A stretch of DNA of 64,000 bases from Actinocrispum wychmicini (GTDB lineage Bacteria > Actinomycetota > Actinomycetes > Mycobacteriales > Pseudonocardiaceae), in the NCBI RefSeq assembly GCF_004345645.1, contig NZ_SLWS01000007.1, positions 186,001 through 250,000 on the forward strand, given 5' to 3'. Positions 51,938 to 60,192 of this stretch are shown here, one piece after another. The notes below the pieces were generated by a model, which was not told the DNA's origin, made no database searches, and saw nothing but the letters and a program-made list of their open reading frames with translations. A program made the position numbers and the translations under genes. Every line of letters begins with the position of its first letter. Positions within the stretch are counted from its first letter, which is position 1.

Positions 51938-54301
51938 TTAGCGCCCGCGGTCGTGCAGACGACCGGCGCGTTCCCGGCCATGCCTGAGGTCGGCCCTGAG
52001 CAGCCGGCTGATCGGCTCGATCAACCGCCGGGCCAGCTCGTCCATGTTGTCCGCGGGCGGCGGCCGGTTCGGCGCGGTGCGCGAGCGCGTGGTCGGTGGC
52101 TGTGCGACCACGCTCGTGACAGGCACGTTGCCGACGGAGACACCGTTGAGAGGCACAGGCTGATTGGCCACCGGCGGCGCTGGGTCCCTGCGGGCACTGG
52201 TATTGGCCCTGGCGGGTTCGCGTTGCACCGTCATCGGTGGCTGACCCCGTGCGGGCGCCATCGCGAGGATCTCGACGCCGGGGCTGAGCGTCGCCAAGGC
52301 GTCCGGTTGCCGCAACGGCTGAGCCACACCCTCGGAAGCCCGACGCCAGACAGGGCGGGCGACACTCGGCTCCGCCGTCGTGGCTTCCGCGCGAACCAGC
52401 GATGCTCGTCCCGCCAGCAGCGGCAAAGCCCGGTGTCGCGGTGGCACCGGCCGGGTACCCAACTCCTGGGCGGTGACCGTGACGCGGTGCGGTGCCGGTC
52501 GGCTAGCTGCCCGCTGAACCACAGGAGTAGGCACCGTCGACGCCAGAACCGCGGTATCAGGCACACCCCCAATCGGCTCCCCAATCCCAACCGGCACGCC
52601 GTGTCGCGCGGTCCGGGACGGTGTGTCGCGCGTTCCGGGAGCATGAACTTCCCGTTGCCGGCCAAGCCGGGCAGCCGAATCACCCGGCACCGCACCGCCA
52701 TCGTCCGCTGGACCGCCCGGGGACGAACCGGCGGGTGTCACCGGCATCCCGAGCGCGGCCACACCACCGGCACCGGCCTGAGTGCCAAGCGAAGCGGGTA
52801 GCACCGGACCGCGCTGAACGATCGGCGAGGCCGAGCCACCCGGCAGCACCGGCTTGGACTGGACAGCTGGAACGTCAACCGAACCCGGACCACCAGAGGT
52901 CGCCGGCCCACCAGGGACAACCGAACCACCGGTTAGCGCCGGCCCGCGCTGGACAACTGGAGGGTTGTCCTGGGCGACCGGACTGGCGGGCGGCACCGAC
53001 TCATCCTGGACAACAGGTGTCGCCAATTCACTGGAGCCAGCCGAATCGCTGGGCGGCACCGCCTTGCGCTGAACAACCGGGCTGCCAACCGAACCCGGCC
53101 CCACCGACGGCACCGACTCACCCGGCACCACCTGACCGCCAGGGTCCACCTGACCGCCAGGCAGCAACGGTTTGATCTGGACAACCGGATCACCATGCGA
53201 ACCTGGTTCGTCCGCTCGCACCGGCCCACCCGGCACCGTCGACTCACCAGGATCGACCGGACCACCGGGCGGTACCGGTCCACGCTGAACAACCGGACTA
53301 TGAAACGGATCCGGACTCACCGGCCCACCCGGCACGGCCGACCCACCAGGATCGACCGGACCACCAGGCGGCATACGCTGAACAACCGGATTTCGAACCG
53401 GATCGGGACTCACCGGACCACCCGGCACCACCGACCCACCAGGATCGACCGGACCACCAGGGGACACCGGCCGACGCTGAACAACCGGACGGTCAAAGGA
53501 ACCCGGACCCACCGACAACACCTGCCCACCGGCGTCCACTGGACCACTCGGCAGCACCGGCCTGGACTGGACACCCGGAACGTCAACCGAACTCGGACCA
53601 CCTGGCGTCGCCGGCTCATTCGGAACACTCGAGCCGCCGGGAACAACCGGACTACCCGGCAACACTGACCGACGCTGGACGACTGGGGCATCCTGGACGA
53701 CCGCACTGCCAGGCAACGTCGATCCGCCCGGCACGACCGGCCACACTGTACGGTCAGAAGTTCCCGAGTCGCCAGGAGCAAGCGGACCACCTGGTACCGC
53801 CGCGCCACTGATGGCAGCCGGACTGGCCTTGGCGCCCGCACCAGCCTGCCCGGGGGGTGTGGCCGGGCTGGTCCGGGCGGTCAGTTGGGCCAAGTCATCC
53901 GGCGCGTCTGGCACATCTGGTGTGACCGGCGACCCGCCGGGTGCCGGGTCGTCCGGGACGATCGGTGCGGCCGGATCCGTGGTTACCGAACGCAGCAGCA
54001 ACCGGCCGCCTGCCGGGGCGAACGAGGCGCTGGGGGTACGGTAACTGATGACGCCGTGCATGGTGCCGACCGGGGCGTCCGGGGTGATCGCGTGACCGAG
54101 CGCCGAGCCGAACCTGATGTCCTGCCAGGACGCCAGGGTGTCCCGGAAGGTCAGGCCGGAGCTGACGAGCGGGGCCGGCCGGGACAGCACCGGGGTGATC
54201 GGCGCCAGGCTGCGCCAGCCACCGTCCCGGGACGCATGCGCCTGCCGTGGTGGACTATCCGCGGCCGGTGTGCGGCGGCGGAACCTGTCCAGCATGCCCA
54301 T
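51938..54301 (-). CDS. Gly/Pro-rich eCIS-associated protein with PVVQR repeats
   Basis: 787 residues. A folded-looking N-terminus (1-95: DGGWRSLAPITPVLSRPAPL, FRDTLASWQDIRFGSALGHA) and a short charged C-terminal helix (DELARRLIEPISRLLRADLR, HGRERAGRLHDRGR) flank about 600 residues of low-complexity repeats. They consist of GGPVDPGGS/VVPGGPVSP blocks punctuated eight times by PVVQR or PIVQR, with several variants. Proteins with these ends occur in actinobacterial eCIS loci between tube and assembly genes. The extended repeat middle would fit a tape measure, lumen filler or cargo-holding scaffold; which one is unknown. Repeat DNA makes this gene prone to length change. Confidence 0.75.
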   Translation of the reverse strand: MGMLDRFRRRTPAADSPPRQAHASRDGGWRSLAPITPVLSRPAPLVSSGLTFRDTLASWQDIRFGSALGHAITPDAPVGTMHGVISYRTPSASFAPAGGRLLLRSVTTDPAAPIVPDDPAPGGSPVTPDVPDAPDDLAQLTARTSPATPPGQAGAGAKASPAAISGAAVPGGPLAPGDSGTSDRTVWPVVPGGSTLPGSAVVQDAPVVQRRSVLPGSPVVPGGSSVPNEPATPGGPSSVDVPGVQSRPVLPSGPVDAGGQVLSVGPGSFDRPVVQRRPVSPGGPVDPGGSVVPGGPVSPDPVRNPVVQRMPPGGPVDPGGSAVPGGPVSPDPFHSPVVQRGPVPPGGPVDPGESTVPGGPVRADEPGSHGDPVVQIKPLLPGGQVDPGGQVVPGESVPSVGPGSVGSPVVQRKAVPPSDSAGSSELATPVVQDESVPPASPVAQDNPPVVQRGPALTGGSVVPGGPATSGGPGSVDVPAVQSKPVLPGGSASPIVQRGPVLPASLGTQAGAGGVAALGMPVTPAGSSPGGPADDGGAVPGDSAARLGRQREVHAPGTRDTPSRTARHGVPVGIGEPIGGVPDTAVLASTVPTPVVQRAASRPAPHRVTVTAQELGTRPVPPRHRALPLLAGRASLVRAEATTAEPSVARPVWRRASEGVAQPLRQPDALATLSPGVEILAMAPARGQPPMTVQREPARANTSARRDPAPPVANQPVPLNGVSVGNVPVTSVVAQPPTTRSRTAPNRPPPADNMDELARRLIEPISRLLRADLRHGRERAGRLHDRGR
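52500..53700 (-). repeat. Imperfect Gly/Pro-coding repeats within the PVVQR protein gene
   Basis: On the minus strand short blocks encoding GGPVDPGG(S/Q)xVPG(G/E) and PVVQR recur at intervals of roughly 30-40 codons, densest between about 53050 and 53560. Units are imperfect in DNA and protein. The strongest copies share VDPGG and VVPGGPVSPDP. Confidence 0.7.
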
Positions 54302-54304
54302 GGG

Positions 54305-54466
54305 TCATCCGCTCTCGTTCATCCGGGTGTTGATCCGGGCGATCTCCCGGACCCAGTTCTGCCGCTCGTGGTGTTCCATGTCCAGGATCTCCGCTCGTGG
54401 CCAGTGGAAGTGGTACGCGATGTACGCGATCTCCTCGTGCAGCCGCGCCACCGGGTAGGTCACCAT
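54305..54466 (-). CDS. Small eCIS-associated protein (DUF6760-like)
   Basis: 53 residues from ATG 54466: MVTYPVARLHEEIAYIAYHF, HWPRAEILDMEHHERQNWVR, EIARINTRMNESG. The pattern (basic/aromatic start, HW-x-x-x-I-L-D-M-E-H-x-E-R) is that of the short DUF6760-type protein found beside tail-assembly genes. Its start lies inside the end of the preceding gene (7-bp overlap) and its stop is 4 bp before the repeat protein. It corresponds by place to a frameshift-product chaperone such as phage gpG/gpGT downstream partners. Function unproven. Confidence 0.7.
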   Translation of the reverse strand: MVTYPVARLHEEIAYIAYHFHWPRAEILDMEHHERQNWVREIARINTRMNESG

Positions 54467-54903
54467 TCCCCCAGGCGGCTCCCGGCGATGTCGACCTCGA
54501 AGTCGGTGCCGCATGACGGGCAGGTGACCCCGGCCCTGGTGTGGCCCTCGCTGTTGATCCTGCGGTAGAAGTCCTGCAGGAACGCGATGTCCGTGGCGTA
54601 CATCTGCTCGACGATTCCAATGTGGACGTCGGTGATCTCCCCGATCCGGGTGATCACCTGGCTGAGCAATACCACACTGAGATACGCCGGGTTCTCCTTG
54701 ACCCGGATGTCGATCTGCGGGCGCAGTTCGTCGCGGGCGGTCGCCAGCCGCATCCGGCCCTGCCGGTGCACGGCGCCGTCCTTGTCGACGTACCCGCGGG
54801 GCAGTTCGAACTCGAACTCGTTCGCCGGTGCGGGATTCCGCGACCGTGGCGGAGCCTCGGCCAGCTCGTCGAGGTCCGCGAGGTTCATGGCACGTCGCCT
54901 CAT
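54460..54903 (-). CDS. Tail-assembly (chaperone-like) protein of the eCIS
   Basis: Start ATG 54903 overlaps the tube-protein stop (ATGA). The 147-residue product reads FEFELPRGYVDKDGAVHRQG, RMRLATARDELRPQIDIRV, then helices ENPAYLSVVLLSQVITRIGE and VEQMYATDIAFLQDFYRRIN. It ends with TCPSCGTDFEVDIAG, a single CxxC that could bind metal when paired. The family accompanies tube and sheath genes in actinobacterial eCIS and resembles phage tail assembly chaperones. An earlier in-frame start would lie inside the tube gene and is unlikely. Confidence 0.75.
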   Translation of the reverse strand: MRRRAMNLADLDELAEAPPRSRNPAPANEFEFELPRGYVDKDGAVHRQGRMRLATARDELRPQIDIRVKENPAYLSVVLLSQVITRIGEITDVHIGIVEQMYATDIAFLQDFYRRINSEGHTRAGVTCPSCGTDFEVDIAGSRLGEW

Positions 54904-55349
54904 TGGACCTGGATCTCCTCGAAGGTGATGGTCACCTTCTCGGTCGCACCGGTGGAATCGCCCGCCTTCAGGCCAGGACCCTCCCATTTGGACGCCCAGG
55001 CGTTCATCAACTGGATCCGCCGGACCGTGTTGCCCTGGTTGTCCATGAACTCGATGGTCAGGTTCTGCCTGGCCGCCTTGATCGCGCCCTCGTTCAGGGT
55101 CTGCTTGATCCAGTCGCTGAACGCGCTGCTGGGGTCCAGGTTTCGGGTGATGGTCACCTCACCGCCCTTGGTGGCGCCCGGTTGCTTCTTGATGAACGGC
55201 CGTCCGGTGCTGGTGACCCCGGGGACCTCGACAACGGCCTGGTCGACGGTGAGTCCGCTGATCTCCTGGATGGACTCGACGGTGATCCCGCCGAGCTGGA
55301 CCCCGAACCTATGGGTGATGAGCGCGTCGTTGCCCGCTGGTGCCGTCAT
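54900..55349 (-). CDS. eCIS inner tube protein (gp19/Hcp-like, Afp1-like)
   Basis: 149 residues with the T4 gp19-type tube fold: ITHRFGVQLGGITVESIQEI, SGLTVDQAVVEVPGVTSTGR, KGGEVTITRNLDPSSAFSDW, IEFMDNQGNTVRRIQLMNAW and KVTITFEEIQVQ. It polymerises as stacked hexamers inside the sheath. 14 bp downstream of the sheath gene, in the normal order. Confidence 0.93.
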   Translation of the reverse strand: MTAPAGNDALITHRFGVQLGGITVESIQEISGLTVDQAVVEVPGVTSTGRPFIKKQPGATKGGEVTITRNLDPSSAFSDWIKQTLNEGAIKAARQNLTIEFMDNQGNTVRRIQLMNAWASKWEGPGLKAGDSTGATEKVTITFEEIQVQ

Positions 55350-55363
55350 GGAAACCTCTCACT

Positions 55364-56890
55364 TCACTCGCTGACGAGACTGGTGCTGTCGGAGAACTGG
55401 GCCAGCTGGAACACGACGAACTCGGCGGGCTTCACTGGCGCCACCCCGATCTCGCAGATGACCTGGCCGAGATCGATGGACGACTGCGGGTTGTTGTCGC
55501 GGTCGCACTTGACGTAGAAGGCTTCTTCGGCGGTCCGCCCGAACAGCCCGCCACGCCGCCATTCCTCGGTGAGGAATCCGGTGACGTTACGGCGAATGCT
55601 GGACCACAGCCGGTCGTCGTTCGGCTCGAACACGACCCACTGGGTGCCGCCCAGAATGGACTCTTCGAGGTAGTTGAACAACCTGCGCACGTTGAGGTAT
55701 CGCCACGCGGGGTCCGACGACAGGGTCCGGGCGCCCCAGATCCGGATGCCCCGGCCGGAGAAGGCCCGGACACAGTTCACGCCGATCGGGTTAAGCAGGT
55801 CCTGCTCGCCTTTGCTCAGGCCGATCTGCAGATCGATCGCACCCCTGATCACCTCGTTGGCCGGTGCCTTGTGCACGCCTCGTTCGGTGTCGTTACGCGC
55901 CCACACCCCGGCGACGTGCCCGCTCGGCGGCACCGTGATCGCACGGCCGCTCGCCGGATCGAACACCTTGATCCATGGGTAGTACAACGCGGCGTACTTC
56001 GAGTCGTAGCCGGCTTCGTCCTGGCGCCATGTCCGGACCTGGTGCGCGCCGAGGTCCGGCGGCGAGTCGAGCACGGCCATCCGGTCGCCCATCTGCTCGC
56101 AGTGCGAGATCACCGCGAGCTGCACGGTCTTCACACCCTCGGCGTCGATCACGCCCCGCTGGTAGGCGCTCATCAGGTCCGGGATCACGACCATGGTGAT
56201 CTCGTCGATCGCCTCAAGGCCGCCGAATCCGGTGCGGGTGTCGACGTTGCCGACGTACTCCTGAGCATCCAGAGTGGCAGGTGAGGTGGCCGGTGCCGGT
56301 GCGGGCGGGACGGACACCGCCTGCTTGTCCGGACGGGCGAGCGCGGTGCCCGGCTGCTCACTCACCTCGATCAGCTTGGACCGCTCCCGGACCTGGGTGA
56401 CCACGTAGGACTTGATGTTCCGCCGGGTCGACACGTCGAACGTCTCGGCCACCTCGCCGTTCTGGCGGACCAGCAGCTTGAATCGGTCCTCCGGCGGGTT
56501 CTCCCCGTCCGCGTCCGCGACCTCCACGGTGATCTCACCGGTCGCGTCGGGCAATGCCGAAACCCGCAGCCCACCAAGGACAGCAGGCACCGCGGCGGTC
56601 CGCGCCGACCGGGAACCGTTGGCGCTGGGGCCGCCGATCCTTACCACGTAAGCCGTTCCACCACCGTTGGCGAAGAAGCCGTAAACGGCGTGCGGCAGAT
56701 AGGTGCCTTCGACGAATCCGCCGAACAGCTGGGCGTACTGGTTCCAGTTGGCGACCAGGGTGGGTTCGTGGAACGGTCCTTGCTCGGCGAACCCGACGAA
56801 CGCGGCGACGGCGGTGCCGACTCCCTCGATCGGCCGCGCGCCGGACTGGATCTCCTCGACGTACACGCCCGGGGAGAGATACGACGGCAT
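55364..56890 (-). CDS. eCIS contractile sheath protein
   Basis: ATG 56890 starts MPSYLSPGVYVEEIQSGARP, the standard sheath opening; upstream open codons are not protein-like. The 508-residue protein has EGVGTAVAAFVGFAEQGPFH, TAYVVRIGG, a variable Pro/Ala-rich surface loop near residue 200, and the conserved C-terminal core: YYPWIKVFDPASGRAITVPP, SGHVAGVWARNDTERGVHKA, RIWGARTLSSDPAWRYLNVR, RNVTGFLTEEWRRGGLFG, VAPVKPAEFVVFQLAQ. Extended N- and C-terminal arms link subunits during contraction. A single sheath gene is present, as in actinobacterial systems. Confidence 0.95.
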   Translation of the reverse strand: MPSYLSPGVYVEEIQSGARPIEGVGTAVAAFVGFAEQGPFHEPTLVANWNQYAQLFGGFVEGTYLPHAVYGFFANGGGTAYVVRIGGPSANGSRSARTAAVPAVLGGLRVSALPDATGEITVEVADADGENPPEDRFKLLVRQNGEVAETFDVSTRRNIKSYVVTQVRERSKLIEVSEQPGTALARPDKQAVSVPPAPAPATSPATLDAQEYVGNVDTRTGFGGLEAIDEITMVVIPDLMSAYQRGVIDAEGVKTVQLAVISHCEQMGDRMAVLDSPPDLGAHQVRTWRQDEAGYDSKYAALYYPWIKVFDPASGRAITVPPSGHVAGVWARNDTERGVHKAPANEVIRGAIDLQIGLSKGEQDLLNPIGVNCVRAFSGRGIRIWGARTLSSDPAWRYLNVRRLFNYLEESILGGTQWVVFEPNDDRLWSSIRRNVTGFLTEEWRRGGLFGRTAEEAFYVKCDRDNNPQSSIDLGQVICEIGVAPVKPAEFVVFQLAQFSDSTSLVSE

Positions 56891-57050
56891 ACCCGCTCCT
56901 TCGTGATCTGCGAATGCTGACCTGATCGATACTCGCGGCCACCACATCTGGAATGAATGCCCGCCAGGGCAGATCCAGGGCACCATCCATGCCCTGGACA
57001 GCCGTCGCCGACACCTGTGTCCACGCCGGCGGATCGGCCATGCTCGACGC
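56891..57050. promoter_or_regulatory. Divergent promoter region between sheath and DUF4157 genes
   Basis: A 160-bp non-coding gap separates the sheath gene (minus) from the DUF4157 gene (plus). It is the only place in the eCIS locus where transcription diverges, so promoters for the structural operon and for the DUF4157 gene should lie here. I could not pick a specific -10/-35 pair or operator. Confidence 0.4.
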
Positions 57051-58346
57051 ATGAGCCAGGCGAGGCTGGGCAAGCACGAGCGGGAACCCGAACGGGACCG
57101 GGCCAAGGCCCACCGGTCGGAGCCGGTGTCCGGGCCGGACTCGGTACTCGGTTTGCAGCGTCTGATCGGCAATGAGGCTGTGGCGGGCCTGCTGGACGAG
57201 ACCGTGGTGGACGAGACGCTGGGATCCGCGGGAAAGCCGCTGGACGGCGGTGTCCGCGCGGACATGGAGGCCCGGTTCGGCGCGGACTTCTCGGATGTCC
57301 GGGTGCACAACGACGAGACCGCCAAGCGATCCGCCGCCGAGATCGGTGCCCGCGCGTACACCGCTGGCAGCCATGTCGTATTCGGCGACCACGGCGACGA
57401 CCCGCACACGCTTGCCCACGAACTCAAGCATGTTCTCCAGCAACGGCAAGGCCCGGTGTCCGGGCAGGTCATGGGGGACGGCCTCAAGGTGAGTCACCCG
57501 GACGACGTGTTCGAGCGGGAGGCCGAAGCCACGGCCGACGAGGTCATGCGTGGCCCGGTGCCCGCTGTGACCGAGCCGGTTGCCGACGAGCACCCAACGA
57601 GTGACCGGCCGATCCAGCGGACAATTGTGGACATGTCCGGCGGTGAGGGCAACGAGGTCGAGATCACGACCGCTGCTCAAGTCCGGGCCAGGCCGGAGTT
57701 CCAGGGACTCGGGCAGCGGCAACTCGACCGCGTCCTGGCCATCGCCCAGAGCGACGACGAGTACGCGGAGCTCACCGATGTCCTCGAACAGACCAGGGAC
57801 ACCGTGGTCGGTGCGGTCGACGGGTCCGGTGGACGCCGGGAAGGCGACTTCCTGGCCAGCGCGTGGCGACTCCGGGAGAACGTCACCGCCTACGACCCGG
57901 AGATGCAACCGAACATCCTGCGCGCGATGCTGGACGCCCGCCAAGTGCCGCCGGGCACCTCCATCCTGAACCAGTCCTCGATCACGGACTTCGGGGCGCA
58001 TGTGCCGAACGTGCACGTGCTCGTGCCTCATCCAGGCCCGTGGATCACCAGGGCCGTACCACCGAACGATCTCGCCAGCTGTCTCGACCGCGTACTGGGG
58101 CCGGGCGGCGAGGCTTATGTACTGACGGACAACGAACCTGCGCAGGGCTTCGCGACCACGCTGGTGCAGCAGATCAACAACATCAACACCGCGGGTGCCA
58201 ACGCCTCGTCATACCGGCCGATGACCCTGCACGGGCCGCAAGCGGTGCAGCAGGCCCAGCCCGGGGATCGCACGAACCTCGGTGGCGCGACGCTCGAACT
58301 GGGCCATGCCGCGCAGTACGCGATTATCCGGATCACCAGGGGCTGA
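57051..58346 (+). CDS. DUF4157 (eCIS core) metallopeptidase-type protein with C-terminal methyltransferase-like region
   Basis: 431 residues. Near the N-terminus is LQRLIGNEAVAGLL (35-48), the motif shared with the protein at 43303. DUF4157 spans about 60-165: PLDGGVRADMEARFGADFSD, VRVHNDETAKRSA, GSHVVFGDHGDDPHTLAHELKHVLQQR (zinc-site HELKH 123-127) and VFEREAEATADEV. After RPIQR (187-190) comes a distinct 240-residue region: AVDGSGGRREGDFLASAW, TAYDPEM, NVHVLVPHPGPWITRAVPP and CLDRVLGPGGEAYVLTDN. The last two resemble the late motifs of SAM-dependent methyltransferases. This suggests a peptidase-like carrier fused to a payload. Only plus-strand gene of the locus; its end overlaps the ATPase gene. 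Confidence 0.8.
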   Translation: MSQARLGKHEREPERDRAKAHRSEPVSGPDSVLGLQRLIGNEAVAGLLDETVVDETLGSAGKPLDGGVRADMEARFGADFSDVRVHNDETAKRSAAEIGARAYTAGSHVVFGDHGDDPHTLAHELKHVLQQRQGPVSGQVMGDGLKVSHPDDVFEREAEATADEVMRGPVPAVTEPVADEHPTSDRPIQRTIVDMSGGEGNEVEITTAAQVRARPEFQGLGQRQLDRVLAIAQSDDEYAELTDVLEQTRDTVVGAVDGSGGRREGDFLASAWRLRENVTAYDPEMQPNILRAMLDARQVPPGTSILNQSSITDFGAHVPNVHVLVPHPGPWITRAVPPNDLASCLDRVLGPGGEAYVLTDNEPAQGFATTLVQQINNINTAGANASSYRPMTLHGPQAVQQAQPGDRTNLGGATLELGHAAQYAIIRITRG

Positions 58347-60192
58347 ACTCGCTGTCCAGCACCAAGCGGCCGAGCTTGACGTACTCGCCACGGACGGCGG
58401 TCACCAGGTCGGCCATGGTGACCGAGCGGCCGGCGTCGGCCGCGAGATAAGCGGCGGTCACCGCGCACGACCGGATGGAGCCACCGGTCAGTTCGAACCT
58501 GTCCGCGCAGAACTTGATGTCCACATCGGACGCTCGGGGCAGCTCGGCACCGAGACAACGGTCCCACAACGCGAACCGCTGGCCGGCGTCGGGCATGGGG
58601 AAGTCGGCGATCACGTCGAGCCGGCGGGTGAATGCCTCGTCCAGGTTCGCCCGCAGGTTCGTGGTCAGCACCGCGATCCCGTCGAAGGACTCCATCCGCT
58701 GCAGCAGGAACGCGGACTCCAGGTTGGCGTAACGGTCGTGCGCGTCCTTGACCTGGGAGCGTTTGCCGAAGATCGCGTCGGCCTCGTCGAACAGCAGCAC
58801 GCCTTGCACATCCACGGCCTCGTCGAACACCCGTTCCAGGTTCTTCTCGGTCTCGCCGACGTACTTGTCGACCACCGTGGACAGATCGACCACGTACAGA
58901 TCCAGCCCCAACTCGGCGGCGACCACCTCGCACGCCATGGTCTTGCCCGTGCCGGACTCACCGGCGAACAACGCCGTCACCCCACGACCCCGGCCGCCGC
59001 CCGGCCGCATCCGCCAGGTGCCCAGCACCTGGTCGCGGTGGCGGGCCCGGATGGTCAGTTCGGTCAGTTGCCTGCGAACCGGCTCAGGCAGGACCAGGTC
59101 GTCCCAGCCGACTTCGGGCACGACCCGCCGGGCCAGCCGCTCCAGCCCAGCGGCGTTCTGCGCCCGCACTCCGGCCTGAACGTCCTCAGCTCGCACCGGC
59201 CGTCCAGCCAGCAGAGCCCGATGCTCGGCAACAGTTCCCGCCCGCCGGAGCTGCTCACCGCCAAGCCTGTGCTGTCCTTCTATGGATACCGTCAGCGATA
59301 CCGGTGTCCGGTCGCCCCACCGGGGATCCCAGTAGCCACGTCCAAAGAGGATGGTCGGCAGGTCGGGCGTCCGGGCGACGAGATCGCGGAGCTTGTCGCC
59401 AAGGGCGTCAACCGGTCCGAGCACGATCCCCGCGCCTCGCAACCGCGCTTCCCGGACGAGGACGGCCATGTGGCCGTCCAGTTGCCGCGCGTCCGCGACC
59501 AGCGCCGGACGCCCCGCGGCGGCCAGCACCCGCACTGCCTTGTCGCTCGGATCACCGTCCCGGGTACGGAAGTACAACAGTCGCGCGCCGGCGGCCACCC
59601 CGGCTCCGAGTCGGGCCGCCTCCGGGTCGGCGTTCTCGGTACGCACACGACACGCCCCGGCGATGGACGGGTCCAGTTCACGATCGCCCAGCAGGTGTGC
59701 CACGACCCGGTCGGGCAACCGGAGGGCACGGGCCAGCGCCGGACGGTCCTCGTCGAGCACTTCGATCAGGCCACCGGACACCAGCGGCGCGCCGGACCCG
59801 AATCGGAACCGTCCGGCCCCGGCCGGCGGGAGCCCGCACAGGGACAGCACCAGCCCGACCGTGGCGCGGCCCCGGGTGACATCGTCGTTGAGATAGGCGT
59901 AAAGCCGTTCGAATCGCGGATCGATCTCCGGCGCCAGCGCCACCAGGAGGAACCGGACGTCCAGGTCGGTGAGCTCGAAGTTCTCGGCCAGCCGGGTGAG
60001 CACCGGGCCGGACGGGCCGTCGCCCGCGGCCGGGCCGTCGGCCAGTATTCGGTCCACCATCTCCGGGGTCAGGTAGAGGCCCCGGTACGGGTCGTCCGGC
60101 TTGGGGTCGACCGCCTTGCGTTCGGCGACCGCGCGCCGGACGTCGATTTCCACGTCGGCGAGCGCGGCGAGGACCTGATGGGCGCCGGTCAC
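58333..60192 (-). CDS. eCIS AAA+ ATPase (Afp15-like)
   Basis: 619 residues: a 350-residue N-terminal region (YRGLYLTPEMVDRILAD, LAENFELTDLDVRFLLVALA) and an AAA+ module. The module has Walker A GESGTGKT (411-418), the pore-loop-like KYVGETEKNLERVF, Walker B LLFDEADAIFGKRS (466-479), sensor LTTNLRANLDEAF and Arg-finger TRRLD. Such ATPases are needed for correct sheath or tail assembly in eCIS. Start overlaps the cap gene by ATGA. Its last 14 bp overlap the end of the convergent DUF4157 gene. Confidence 0.92.
   Translation of the reverse strand: MTGAHQVLAALADVEIDVRRAVAERKAVDPKPDDPYRGLYLTPEMVDRILADGPAAGDGPSGPVLTRLAENFELTDLDVRFLLVALAPEIDPRFERLYAYLNDDVTRGRATVGLVLSLCGLPPAGAGRFRFGSGAPLVSGGLIEVLDEDRPALARALRLPDRVVAHLLGDRELDPSIAGACRVRTENADPEAARLGAGVAAGARLLYFRTRDGDPSDKAVRVLAAAGRPALVADARQLDGHMAVLVREARLRGAGIVLGPVDALGDKLRDLVARTPDLPTILFGRGYWDPRWGDRTPVSLTVSIEGQHRLGGEQLRRAGTVAEHRALLAGRPVRAEDVQAGVRAQNAAGLERLARRVVPEVGWDDLVLPEPVRRQLTELTIRARHRDQVLGTWRMRPGGGRGRGVTALFAGESGTGKTMACEVVAAELGLDLYVVDLSTVVDKYVGETEKNLERVFDEAVDVQGVLLFDEADAIFGKRSQVKDAHDRYANLESAFLLQRMESFDGIAVLTTNLRANLDEAFTRRLDVIADFPMPDAGQRFALWDRCLGAELPRASDVDIKFCADRFELTGGSIRSCAVTAAYLAADAGRSVTMADLVTAVRGEYVKLGRLVLDSEFSPW

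Noticed and set aside
52500..53700. CRISPR array in the repeat-rich region
   Set aside because: Repeats are imperfect, in register with codons and lack constant spacers; they encode Gly/Pro protein repeats.
56891..58031. Upstream extensions of the sheath gene (open frames to 57487 and 58031 on the minus strand)
   Set aside because: Sheath similarity begins exactly at MPSYLSPGVYVEE (ATG 56890); the extensions lie antisense to the DUF4157 gene.
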